Positions 44,224 through 52,223 of a DNA stretch of 64,000 nt are shown here, in pieces. The translations under genes and the position numbers were made by a program. Each line of letters starts with the position of its first letter. Within the stretch, counting starts at the first letter, position 1. The DNA is from Aquirufa lenticrescens (GTDB lineage Bacteria; Bacteroidota; Bacteroidia; Cytophagales; Spirosomataceae): contig NZ_CP049834.1 in the NCBI RefSeq assembly GCF_019916085.1, positions 914,501 through 978,500 of the forward strand. The letters are read 5' to 3'. The notes under the pieces were generated by a model, which worked only from the letters and a program-made list of their open reading frames with translations, had not been told where the DNA came from and searched no databases.

Positions 44224-44260
44224 TAATTTTGTAGGCTTGTATGTAATAAGTACAAATATA
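44224..44260. promoter_or_regulatory. Overlapping divergent promoters of the amidase operon and lptD
   Basis: Plus strand: TAATTTTG at 44224-44231 with TTG at 44205-44207 (16-base gap), leading to lptD at 44276. Minus strand: TATATTTG at 44253-44260 with a TTTA 19 bases further upstream, leading to the amidase at 44184. The two -7 boxes face away and lie 21 bases apart, so use of one may interfere with the other. Confidence 0.55.
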
Positions 44261-44275
44261 ATTTTTAAATTCCAT

Positions 44276-46981
44276 TTGGTAAAGAAATCCACATATTACC
44301 TTTTTATTACCCTGCTTGTCCTTTTTGCTTCTCTCATTGAGGTAAAAGCGCAGCGAGTAATCTCGACGGATACTTTACAAAAATCCATTCCTAAAGACAC
44401 GGCCGCTGATTTAGAGACTACCGTTTTCTATTCTGCCGTAGACTCTACGATTTTAGATGCAGACAAGCAAGTCGTGAATTTGTATGGGGGTGCCAAAGTC
44501 AAGTACGGTGAAATCTCCCTCGAAGCGAACTACATCCGCCTGGATTGGGCAAAAAATGAGGTTTACGCTATAGGCACGAAGGATACACTTACTCAAAAAA
44601 TGATCGGATTACCTGTCTTTTTACAGGGAAGCGATAAATACGATTCAGACGAAATACGCTATAATTTTAAGACCAAACGAGCCGTCATTAAAGGCATCGT
44701 AACACAACAAGGCGAAGGATTTGTACAGGGCAAAAATGTCAAAAAAGACGAAGAGGAGAACCTCTATATCCGAAATGCCATCTACACCACTTGTAATTTA
44801 ACGCATCCCCATTTTCACATCAAAGCTAGTAAGATCAAAGTCGTGGGCAAAAAAGAGATCATCTCGGGGCCTTTTCACTTTGAGTTAAATGACATTCCTT
44901 TGCCTATTGGCTTGCCTTTTGGATTCTTCCCTTATTCCCAGCCAAAAGAGGCCGGAAAATCAGGAATCATTATGCCCACTTATGGCGAGGAGCCGAATGG
45001 ACGCGGTTTCTATTTGCGAGAAGGCGGGTATTATTGGGCGGCGAGTGAAAACATTGGGATTCGTTTTACCGGCCAAATCTACTCTAAAGGTGGCTGGGGT
45101 CTAGGTGCAAATTCACAGTACAATAAACGCTATCGCTACACGGGGAGCTTTAATTTAGCCTTTAATCGCAACAGCAATGGCGATGAATTTGATCCTACGA
45201 AAAGAACCGATTTCGCCTTGCAATGGTCGCATTCCCCCCGCAGTGTGGGCAACTCTAGTTTCTCGGCGTCCGTAAACATCGCATCGAATTCGTATAACCA
45301 ATACAACTCTTTCAATACGCAGCAATACTTGTCTAATACGATTGGATCGTCCGTGCAGTATTCACGCAATTTTGGCCAAACAGTCCGCACCAGTATCAAC
45401 TTACGGATTAACCAAAACACGAGTACACGCGTTTTTGATGCGGGAACAGACTTTAACTTTGGTCTAAACCAAATACAACCTTTCAAAAAGAAAAACTCGC
45501 TGGGTGATCGCTTCATCGATCAATTCCGTATTGGTTTGGACTTCTCTGGAGGTATTTCAATGACCAACCAAGTGGGCGATCCATACACGCGTTATGAGTT
45601 CGATGTGTATCCAAGGTCGTCTAATTCCTTGCGTGGAACGATTCAGAAGCCTTTTATTCCAATAGGAGCAGATGACGTACCTGCCGGAGTTATACCGGTG
45701 GATGCCAGCACGCTGCCAATTTTATGGGAGAAAGCACAGACGAAATTCAATTACAGCATTCCGTTAGCTTTGCCTAATTTGAAGCTTACGAAGCACATTA
45801 ACCTAACGCCTGGTGTTTCTTGGTCTGGTAATATGTACACCCGTTCCTACAAGTACACCTACGTGGCGGCGGATTCAACGGTACGCATCGATACGGTGGG
45901 CGGCTTGCCTAAATTCAATTCTCAGATCGCTTTTTCAGCTAGTATGAATACGCGTTTATTTGGGACCTTGCGTTTCAAAAAAGGACGATTAGAGGCCATT
46001 CGCCATACGTTAGTACCTTCAGTTAGCTTGAGCTATACGCCGGATTATTCGGATCCGAGTTTTGGGTATTACCAAGATGTCAGAATCAACAACCGGAAAT
46101 TCATCAATGCGGAGGGGAAAGAACAAATCGGTGATATTCGCCGCATCAGCACCTTCGACCCTCGCACCATGAGTTATGGGGGAGCCTCTGGGGCGATTTC
46201 TTTTGGCTTCCAAAATACCCTCGAAGCCAAGTTGAAGACGAAATCAGATACCGCCAGCGTGCTGACAGAGAAGGTCCGCATCTTAGATAACTTTGGCCTA
46301 AACGGAAGTTATAATTTACTGGCCAAGGAATATGCCCTATCAAATATCGGATTCAACCTGGCGTCACGTGTGAAAGATTTTGATATCAATATGGGTGGTA
46401 GCTTTGACCCCTATTTGTATGTGGCCGATCCGCTATTCTTTGACATCGGACGCAGAACGCCAGACTATATGTTTAGCCAAGGGGCGGGTTTAGCGCGCTT
46501 ACAAGGATTTAATTTCTCGATTGGACGTCGTTTCTCCGCTGGAAAACCGAAGCCAAAAGAGAACAAGAATGCCAGTGAGGCTCAAATGAATCAAATCAAC
46601 CGAAACCTGGACGACTATGTCGACTGGAATGTGCCTTGGAACTTCTCGTTCTCCTACCAATACAGTATGAATAAAACGGGTTTAGCCTCGCCTCAAAATA
46701 TCAGCGGCCTAAGCTTCCAAGGGGACTTAAGTCTTTCCGAAAAGTGGAAATTCTCCGTAACATCTGGCTTTGACTTTAAGTACAAAGGCTTGACTTACAC
46801 GAATATGTCCGTGCACCGCGACCTGCATTGCTGGGAAATGAACTTCAACTGGACGCCTATCGCGAGCCCATTTTATGGACGCGCGAGTAACTATTCCTTT
46901 GACCTTCGCGTAAAATCTACACTCTTACAGGACTTAAAACTGTCTCGCAGACGTAGTTTCTACGACAAAGGCGGATTCTAG
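44276..46981 (+). CDS. lptD: LPS assembly outer membrane protein LptD
   Basis: Outer membrane barrel that inserts lipopolysaccharide. From the TTG at 44276 the 901-residue product has a signal peptide (YLFITLLVLFASLIEVKAQ), an N-terminal OstA/LptA-like jelly-roll (about 45-215, KQVVNLYGGAKVKYGEISLE) and a long beta-barrel domain rich in alternating aromatic strands. The segment LPIGLPFGFFPYSQPKEAGK GIIMPTYGEE-type region (split here by a space) is typical of LptD. The start is chosen because upstream in-frame residues do not resemble a signal, and a -7 box precedes it. Its last four bases overlap the msrA stop in CTAG. Confidence 0.9.
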   Translation: MVKKSTYYLFITLLVLFASLIEVKAQRVISTDTLQKSIPKDTAADLETTVFYSAVDSTILDADKQVVNLYGGAKVKYGEISLEANYIRLDWAKNEVYAIGTKDTLTQKMIGLPVFLQGSDKYDSDEIRYNFKTKRAVIKGIVTQQGEGFVQGKNVKKDEEENLYIRNAIYTTCNLTHPHFHIKASKIKVVGKKEIISGPFHFELNDIPLPIGLPFGFFPYSQPKEAGKSGIIMPTYGEEPNGRGFYLREGGYYWAASENIGIRFTGQIYSKGGWGLGANSQYNKRYRYTGSFNLAFNRNSNGDEFDPTKRTDFALQWSHSPRSVGNSSFSASVNIASNSYNQYNSFNTQQYLSNTIGSSVQYSRNFGQTVRTSINLRINQNTSTRVFDAGTDFNFGLNQIQPFKKKNSLGDRFIDQFRIGLDFSGGISMTNQVGDPYTRYEFDVYPRSSNSLRGTIQKPFIPIGADDVPAGVIPVDASTLPILWEKAQTKFNYSIPLALPNLKLTKHINLTPGVSWSGNMYTRSYKYTYVAADSTVRIDTVGGLPKFNSQIAFSASMNTRLFGTLRFKKGRLEAIRHTLVPSVSLSYTPDYSDPSFGYYQDVRINNRKFINAEGKEQIGDIRRISTFDPRTMSYGGASGAISFGFQNTLEAKLKTKSDTASVLTEKVRILDNFGLNGSYNLLAKEYALSNIGFNLASRVKDFDINMGGSFDPYLYVADPLFFDIGRRTPDYMFSQGAGLARLQGFNFSIGRRFSAGKPKPKENKNASEAQMNQINRNLDDYVDWNVPWNFSFSYQYSMNKTGLASPQNISGLSFQGDLSLSEKWKFSVTSGFDFKYKGLTYTNMSVHRDLHCWEMNFNWTPIASPFYGRASNYSFDLRVKSTLLQDLKLSRRRSFYDKGGF

Positions 46982-47637
46982 TTCAATTTAGACTTGAACG
47001 CCTTTAAGAACTTATCCATCTTAGGTTTGATGACGATTTGGCAATAAGGCTCCGTCCCATTTTCGTTGAAATAGTTCTGGTGGTAATCCTCCGCCACATA
47101 AAATTCAGATGCCGCTGTAATTTCCGTTACAATCGGATTAGGGAAAACGTGTTGCGCATTCAACTTTTGCTTCCAAGCCTCCGCTTCTTTCTGTTGTTCC
47201 GGTGTATGAAAAAATACCGCGCTACGGTATTGCGTGCCTGTGTCGGCTCCTTGTCTATTTAAAGTGGTAGGATCATGTGTTTGCCAAAAAATCTCCAACA
47301 ACGTCGCCACATCCACTTCCTTCGGGTCATAGGCTAACTGACAGACTTCAGCGTGCCCTGTAAGCCCCGAACAAACTTCACGATACGTCGGATTCTTGAT
47401 CTTCCCACCCATATAGCCAGAAGTAACTGACTTCACCCCTTTCACGCGTTGAAAAACGGCCTCCACACACCAGAAGCATCCCGCTCCAAACGTAATTTTA
47501 TCTAATTTCTGATCCATCTTAGTTGTTTGATTTTTTAAACCTGCTTCCTTTTTCTCACCGGCACTTCCGCATGAAAAATGAAAAGCGCTCGTGATGATAC
47601 TCAACACAATTACCGTAATTTTCGAGATCTTTTTCAT
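46978..47637 (-). CDS. msrA: Peptide methionine sulfoxide reductase MsrA, lipoprotein form
   Basis: Reduces the S-form of methionine sulfoxide in proteins. From the ATG at 47637 the 219 residues begin with a lipoprotein signal ending FHFSC (lipidated Cys23). The MsrA domain follows with the catalytic motif GAGCFWC (Cys54, Cys57), then GYMGGKIKNPTYREVCSG, THDPTTLNRQGADTGTQYRS and AEDYHQNYF. The signal means it should work in the periplasm or on the outer membrane, repairing exported proteins. An internal Met41 could start a cytosolic form, but the lipobox favours the longer one. The 3' end shares CTAG with lptD. Confidence 0.94.
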   Translation of the reverse strand: MKKISKITVIVLSIITSAFHFSCGSAGEKKEAGLKNQTTKMDQKLDKITFGAGCFWCVEAVFQRVKGVKSVTSGYMGGKIKNPTYREVCSGLTGHAEVCQLAYDPKEVDVATLLEIFWQTHDPTTLNRQGADTGTQYRSAVFFHTPEQQKEAEAWKQKLNAQHVFPNPIVTEITAASEFYVAEDYHQNYFNENGTEPYCQIVIKPKMDKFLKAFKSKLN

Positions 47638-47693
47638 CTTATTGTTTTTTAGCACTAATTTCGCTTCCCAAATTACCTAATTTTCGTTCAAAC

Positions 47694-48311
47694 TTGAAAC
47701 AAACCTGGAAAGCCGCCTTTACTGACCGCACCTTTGCGCTACAGTTCGTAACCGCCTTAGCTGTGTTCCTTATATTCCCGTTTAAAGCGGATGATTATTT
47801 CCAATGGATTCAATTGCGAGAAGGCATCCAATGGAACGATCCCTTACTAAACGCGATTCCGGCCCTAAATGTTTCCTATCCCATTTTTGGAATCATTTAT
47901 TTATCCGTCATTTACTTGTTGTATCGGCTATTGCAGGATCCTAAAAGATTCGTTTGGTTTGCGTGGGCCTTTAATTTGGAGACTGGATTTCGATTTATAA
48001 CCATCTATTTAGTCGCCTTAAATCCTCCTGTAGGCTTAGTCGATTTACACGATCCATTAGCGGAGTTTTTTATCTATGGCGAAAACATGGCCATTACGAA
48101 AGATCTCTTCTTCTCTGGCCACACGGCGACTATGGTTTTTGTTTGCTTTTTCTTACCCACCACAAAGGAAAGACGCATCGCTATTGCCCTTAGTCTGGTA
48201 TTAGTTAGCTTATTATTGATTCAGCATGTGCATTATAGCATAGACGTGGCTGCAGCGCCACTATTTACGCTAGCGGCCATCTGGATCGTCAAGAAGGCAG
48301 GAATTAATTAA
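47694..48311 (+). CDS. PAP2/sphingomyelin-synthase-like membrane phosphatase
   Basis: A 205-residue membrane protein with about five or six hydrophobic segments. Near the C-terminus it carries the PAP2_C catalytic signature: SGHTATM (about 148-154) and HVHYSIDV (about 182-189), giving the His/His/Asp set used by phosphatidic acid phosphatases and sphingomyelin synthase-related enzymes. The start is TTG at 47694; no ATG exists nearby in frame. Bacteroidota often make sphingolipids, so a lipid phosphatase or head-group transferase is plausible, but the substrate is unknown. The stop shares TTAA with the convergent capD-type gene. Confidence 0.82.
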   Translation: MKQTWKAAFTDRTFALQFVTALAVFLIFPFKADDYFQWIQLREGIQWNDPLLNAIPALNVSYPIFGIIYLSVIYLLYRLLQDPKRFVWFAWAFNLETGFRFITIYLVALNPPVGLVDLHDPLAEFFIYGENMAITKDLFFSGHTATMVFVCFFLPTTKERRIAIALSLVLVSLLLIQHVHYSIDVAAAPLFTLAAIWIVKKAGIN

Positions 48312-50227
48312 GACGATTTTTTCTTGTCTAAGGTCTCAAACACCGAATTGTTTGATTTGTACTCTGGAATAATTTCCTTGATTTTGGCCACAATCGAATT
48401 GTTCGTACCACTCGATAATAAGTGATTCAAATCATTCGTAGCCACTTCCATGTAAGCGTAAGAAGGCGTATTAACTTCAGCAATTAAGATCTTAGGATGG
48501 TGAGTAGGAAGCGTGTTCTCGTCGTTATTCAATAACTCCTCATACAACTTCTCACCTGGGCGCAATCCGGTGTAGCGGATTTCAATATCTTTATCGACAC
48601 GTAAACCGCTCAACGTAATCATCTTCTTCGCTAGGTCAATAATCTTCACAGATTCTCCCATATCAAAGACAAACACTTCACCCCCTTGTCCCATTGTGGC
48701 AGCCTCTAAAACGAGTTCACAAGCCTCTGGAATGGTCATAAAGTAGCGGGTAATTTCTGGGTGAGTCACCGTCACTGGGCCACCACGCTCAATTTGCTTT
48801 TTGAACAAAGGGATGACAGAACCATTAGACCCTAATACATTTCCAAAGCGGGTCGCAATAAACTTCGTCTTCACACCTTCCAGCTGGTTCATGGACTGCG
48901 TATACATCTCAGCTAAACGCTTCGTCGCTCCCATGACATTCGTCGGATTTACGGCCTTATCCGTAGAAACCATCACAAATTTCTCAACACCTACTTCAGC
49001 CGCTAATTCAGATAAAATTCGGGTACCGATTACATTCGTCTTAATCGCCTCGTATGGATTGTTCTCCATCAATGGAACGTGCTTGTAGGCCGCCGCGTGG
49101 AAAATAATATCAGGACGATGATTCTTGAAAATCTTACTTATGCGGCGCGTATCAGACACGTCTGCTACATTCACAATTAACTGCACATTCGTAGGCACCT
49201 TACCGGCTAATTCATATTCTAAATCATACAAGGCCGATTCCGCTTGGTCTACTAACACTAATTTAGCAGGGAAATAAGCAATCAATTGTCGAACAATTTC
49301 GCTACCAATAGATCCCGCAGCACCCGTAACTAGGATTACCTTGCCAGAAATCTCTTCGCCTATGCGCTTGTTATTCATTTGAATCACCTCACGACCTAAT
49401 AGATCTTCGATCTTCACGTTGTGAATTTGGTTCATCGCAAACTCCCCTTCTACCCACTTATCAACTGGAGGAAGTGCTTTTACCACCACTCCGCGATCTA
49501 AGAAAATATCTGAAATCTTGCGCTTCGATTTAGCCGACATATTATTGATGGCCATAATTACCTCTAAGCCATCATTTGAACCTACGAACTTATCCAATAC
49601 TTCTGGTAAGCTATATACTTTAATACCTTCGATGGTTTTGCCAATTTTGGACTCATTATCGTCGATAAAACCGAGAATCTTATAGTTTGTGCTGCGGTCC
49701 GTTTGGAACACATTCTTTGTCAACATTCCCGTATAACCTGCACCATAAATCAATACCCCGATTGTAGGCTTAAATTGATTAATGAAGGATTCATAGAAGC
49801 TCTTCACAAAGAAGCGAAGAATGACCATCCAAAACAGACAAATGAAAAAGTCAATGATAAGGATGGAAGCGGATAAATTAAAGACGTGCTCGAAGCCTAA
49901 AGTATTCCTGATGACTCCTGAAATTAAAACGGCACTAAAAGTCCCCGTAAATACGGCTTTTAAGATCAATATAGCATCTTCAATACTCGTGTGGCGAATA
50001 ATTCCCGCATAAGATTGAAAATACAAAAAGGCTAACAGACGTAAGCCTAAAACAAAAATCAATTGAGACGCGAACACCGAGAAATCAATTTCCGGTAATT
50101 GGAAATTCATTCGTAAAAGTGTGGCAATAGAAAACGAGAAGATGACGATTAAGGAGTCAAAGACTAAAACGAGCCATCTCGAGAGAAAGCGATTAGAATA
50201 TTTCCGGATGAAGGAAGACTTTGTCAT
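48308..50227 (-). CDS. Membrane nucleotide-sugar 4,6-dehydratase (CapD/WbpM/PglF family)
   Basis: Makes a UDP-4-keto-6-deoxy sugar from a UDP-N-acetylhexosamine for surface glycans. The product is 639 residues from the ATG at 50227; a TTG at 50269 is possible but less likely. Four membrane segments lie in the first ~150 residues, followed by a CoA-binding-like Rossmann segment (PTIGVLIYGAGYTGMLTK) and the catalytic SDR domain with VTGAAGSIGSEIVRQL and STDKAVNPTNVMGATKRL. In the latter, Met replaces the usual catalytic Tyr, as in WbpM. With GDP-fucose synthase it indicates deoxy-sugar-containing surface polysaccharide or glycoprotein. Confidence 0.93.
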   Translation of the reverse strand: MTKSSFIRKYSNRFLSRWLVLVFDSLIVIFSFSIATLLRMNFQLPEIDFSVFASQLIFVLGLRLLAFLYFQSYAGIIRHTSIEDAILILKAVFTGTFSAVLISGVIRNTLGFEHVFNLSASILIIDFFICLFWMVILRFFVKSFYESFINQFKPTIGVLIYGAGYTGMLTKNVFQTDRSTNYKILGFIDDNESKIGKTIEGIKVYSLPEVLDKFVGSNDGLEVIMAINNMSAKSKRKISDIFLDRGVVVKALPPVDKWVEGEFAMNQIHNVKIEDLLGREVIQMNNKRIGEEISGKVILVTGAAGSIGSEIVRQLIAYFPAKLVLVDQAESALYDLEYELAGKVPTNVQLIVNVADVSDTRRISKIFKNHRPDIIFHAAAYKHVPLMENNPYEAIKTNVIGTRILSELAAEVGVEKFVMVSTDKAVNPTNVMGATKRLAEMYTQSMNQLEGVKTKFIATRFGNVLGSNGSVIPLFKKQIERGGPVTVTHPEITRYFMTIPEACELVLEAATMGQGGEVFVFDMGESVKIIDLAKKMITLSGLRVDKDIEIRYTGLRPGEKLYEELLNNDENTLPTHHPKILIAEVNTPSYAYMEVATNDLNHLLSSGTNNSIVAKIKEIIPEYKSNNSVFETLDKKKSS

Positions 50228-50280
50228 TTTACTAAATCTTGGAATGTTAGCCAAAAAAAAGGTAGGCAATTACCAACATT

Positions 50281-50288
50281 CAAAATTA
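50281..50288 (-). promoter_or_regulatory. Candidate -7 box for the CapD-type gene
   Basis: The minus strand reads TAATTTTG, matching TAnnTTTG, about 54 bases upstream of the ATG at 50227. Further upstream a TTTG occurs with a longer spacer than usual, so the -33 element is doubtful. Confidence 0.5.
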
Positions 50289-50349
50289 CAAATTAAATCA
50301 CGAAAGTAGTCCAAAATTTATCAAACGGCGTAAAATGTAGACGAACGGA

Positions 50350-51375
50350 TTATTGTTTCCCGAACCCCGGGGCCGTTAAGTCGACGATTGCATCCGATTT
50401 CATCACCATTACTCTTTCGTTACCGATGTTCGTCATATATCCGATCGCAGTCACATCAGCGATCTTCTCTATTTTAGGGAAATCCTCCTGAGAAACAGTA
50501 AATACTAATTCGTAATCCTCTCCTCCATTCAAGGCAGCGGTCAAAGGACTCACATTAAATTCCGTTGCGGCCAGGTACGTTTCATCATCAATCGGAATAT
50601 TTTTTTCAAAAATACGGGCGCCTAAACCAGAGGCATTGCACAAATGAATGATTTCTGAGGCTAATCCATCCGAACAATCGATCATCGACGTAGGAACCAC
50701 GCCTAATTCTCTCAACTCGTGGATAATATCGAAACGAGCCATCGGTTTCAGCTGACGCAATACGACATAGCTTTTGCCCTCTAATTCCGGTTTCATATCT
50801 GGATTAGATAAGAATACCTGTTTTTCTCTTTCCAACGAATGTAAGCCCATCAACGCTGCGCCTAAATCACCTGAAACACAAAGAACATCATTTGGCTTCG
50901 AAGTGCCGCGCTGTACTAATTTATCCGCCTCCACCACTCCCGTAGCAGTCATTGAAATAATCAAACCTTGCGGACTAGAAGTCGTGTCTCCTCCCACTAA
51001 ATCTACTTTGTATTCCTCACAGGCTAAACGAATCCCTTCATAAAGCGCGTCTACAGATTCCACCGAGAAGCGATTACTTAAGCCTAAACCAATCGTGATT
51101 TGAGCTGGAATGGCGTTCATCGCCGCGATGTCAGAAAGAACTACAGAGACGACTTTAAAACCTAAATGCTGCAACGGAGTATAACCTAGGTCAAAATGAA
51201 CACCCTCGATGAATAATTCGGTGGTAGTGACTACCTTATTTCCTTTGGGATCCAAAACCGCGGTATCATCTCCAATGCCCAAGTCAGTCCAGGCTTGTTT
51301 TTCTGTAAACTGAGAAGCAATATGCTTGATTAAACCAAACTCACCAATTTCCCCTATTTCTGTTCTCTTTTCCAT
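50350..51375 (-). CDS. thiL: Thiamine-monophosphate kinase
   Basis: Phosphorylates thiamine monophosphate to the active diphosphate. From the ATG at 51375 the 341 residues start MEKRTEIGEIGEFGLI, the normal N-terminus of the family. IGDDTAVLDPKGNKVVTTTE, SDIAAMNAIPAQITIGLGL and VGGDTTSSPQG follow, the AIR-synthase-like nucleotide and metal sites. A TTG three codons upstream is less likely. No other thiamine gene is adjacent. A hairpin terminator of the preceding lipoprotein gene ends 10 bases before its start. Confidence 0.95.
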   Translation of the reverse strand: MEKRTEIGEIGEFGLIKHIASQFTEKQAWTDLGIGDDTAVLDPKGNKVVTTTELFIEGVHFDLGYTPLQHLGFKVVSVVLSDIAAMNAIPAQITIGLGLSNRFSVESVDALYEGIRLACEEYKVDLVGGDTTSSPQGLIISMTATGVVEADKLVQRGTSKPNDVLCVSGDLGAALMGLHSLEREKQVFLSNPDMKPELEGKSYVVLRQLKPMARFDIIHELRELGVVPTSMIDCSDGLASEIIHLCNASGLGARIFEKNIPIDDETYLAATEFNVSPLTAALNGGEDYELVFTVSQEDFPKIEKIADVTAIGYMTNIGNERVMVMKSDAIVDLTAPGFGKQ

Positions 51376-51384
51376 ATAACACAA

Positions 51385-51407
51385 AAAGCCGCCACGAGGA
51401 CGGCTTT
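51385..51407 (-). terminator. Terminator of the small lipoprotein gene
   Basis: On the minus strand AAAGCCGTC pairs with GGCGGCTTT across a 5-base loop (one G-T pair), followed by a short T-run. It lies 17 bases beyond the lipoprotein stop and just ahead of thiL. Confidence 0.8.
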
Positions 51408-51424
51408 ACTAAAATCTATTCTTA

Positions 51425-51910
51425 TTAAGGATTAACTAGGGCTAACTTTACGATAGCGCTACTTGCTTTAACGTAAGCAGTCGATTGTTGTAGACTTAAA
51501 CCAGTAGCTGTAGGTGTTGCTAAAATCGTGTAGATAATAGTCCCTCCTGTTCCTGTAGGTGCACCTTCAGCACTCGTCAAACCACTTAATGTAAGGGATA
51601 AGCCATCCGATGCAACGCTATAAGTTCCTGTAAATATTTTTCCATCAAATTCTGTTAAGGTCACAGATCCTGCAGTAGATAAATCTAATTTGTATTGAGA
51701 ATAGCCTTGTACCACGTTAGAGGAACTAGACTTATCGTATTTCGTTACGCCATCCCATTGGGCAGAACTAACTGTCCAAACCTTCTTAACCAAAGTCGCC
51801 ACGCTCACTGTAGGAGTAGGAGGAGTGGGCGTAGGAGTAGGTGCCGGATCTCCGCCACCGCTACAAGCTAGCACGGAAATAGTCAATAATACTAAAATGA
51901 ACTGCTTCAT
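51425..51910 (-). CDS. Small secreted lipoprotein, function unknown
   Basis: A 161-residue lipoprotein from the ATG at 51910: signal MKQFILVLLTISVLAC with lipidated Cys16, then a Gly/Asp stretch and a Pro-Thr linker (PTPTPTPPTPT). A compact beta-rich domain follows (YDKSSSSNVVQGYSQYKLDL; FDGKIFTGTYSVASDGLSLT), resembling the lipocalin-like surface lipoproteins common in Bacteroidota. I do not recognise a specific family. It has its own terminator and stands alone, divergent from the cytochrome b5-like gene. Confidence 0.8.
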   Translation of the reverse strand: MKQFILVLLTISVLACSGGGDPAPTPTPTPPTPTVSVATLVKKVWTVSSAQWDGVTKYDKSSSSNVVQGYSQYKLDLSTAGSVTLTEFDGKIFTGTYSVASDGLSLTLSGLTSAEGAPTGTGGTIIYTILATPTATGLSLQQSTAYVKASSAIVKLALVNP

Positions 51911-51994
51911 ATTCAATTGTTTTGCGATGTAAAATTAAAAATCTTTCTGAAAAAAAGGCGGGTTTGGCCCTTTTTATTTAGCTTCGTGTAAAAT

Positions 51995-52222
51995 ATGAAG
52001 ACATATACGCGCGGACAGTTAGCCCTTCGAAATGGGCAAGACAAGCCTGAGATTTGGGTCGCCTTTCAGGGGCTCATTTACGATATGACGGAGTCCAAAT
52101 TGTGGAAAAATGGCAAACATTACGAACATTGGGCGGGGCAGGATTTAACTCCTGAACTAGCTGATGCGCCACATTCCGAGCATGTCTTTGAAAAATTTAC
52201 CCCCATCGGAATCTTAGCTTAG
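51995..52222 (+). CDS. Stand-alone cytochrome b5-like heme-binding protein
   Basis: A 75-residue cytosolic protein that consists only of a small cytochrome b5-type domain: MKTYTRGQLALRNGQDKPEI, then GLIYDMTESKLWKNGKHYEH with His42 and His45, AGQDLTPEL and APHSEHVFEKF with His60. His60 plus one of the earlier two would be heme ligands. The eukaryotic HPGG motif is not kept, as is usual in bacterial members. The GlcNAc kinase-like gene starts one base later, so they are co-transcribed, though a shared function is not evident. Its electron partner is unknown. Confidence 0.82.
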   Translation: MKTYTRGQLALRNGQDKPEIWVAFQGLIYDMTESKLWKNGKHYEHWAGQDLTPELADAPHSEHVFEKFTPIGILA

Positions 52223-52223
52223 C

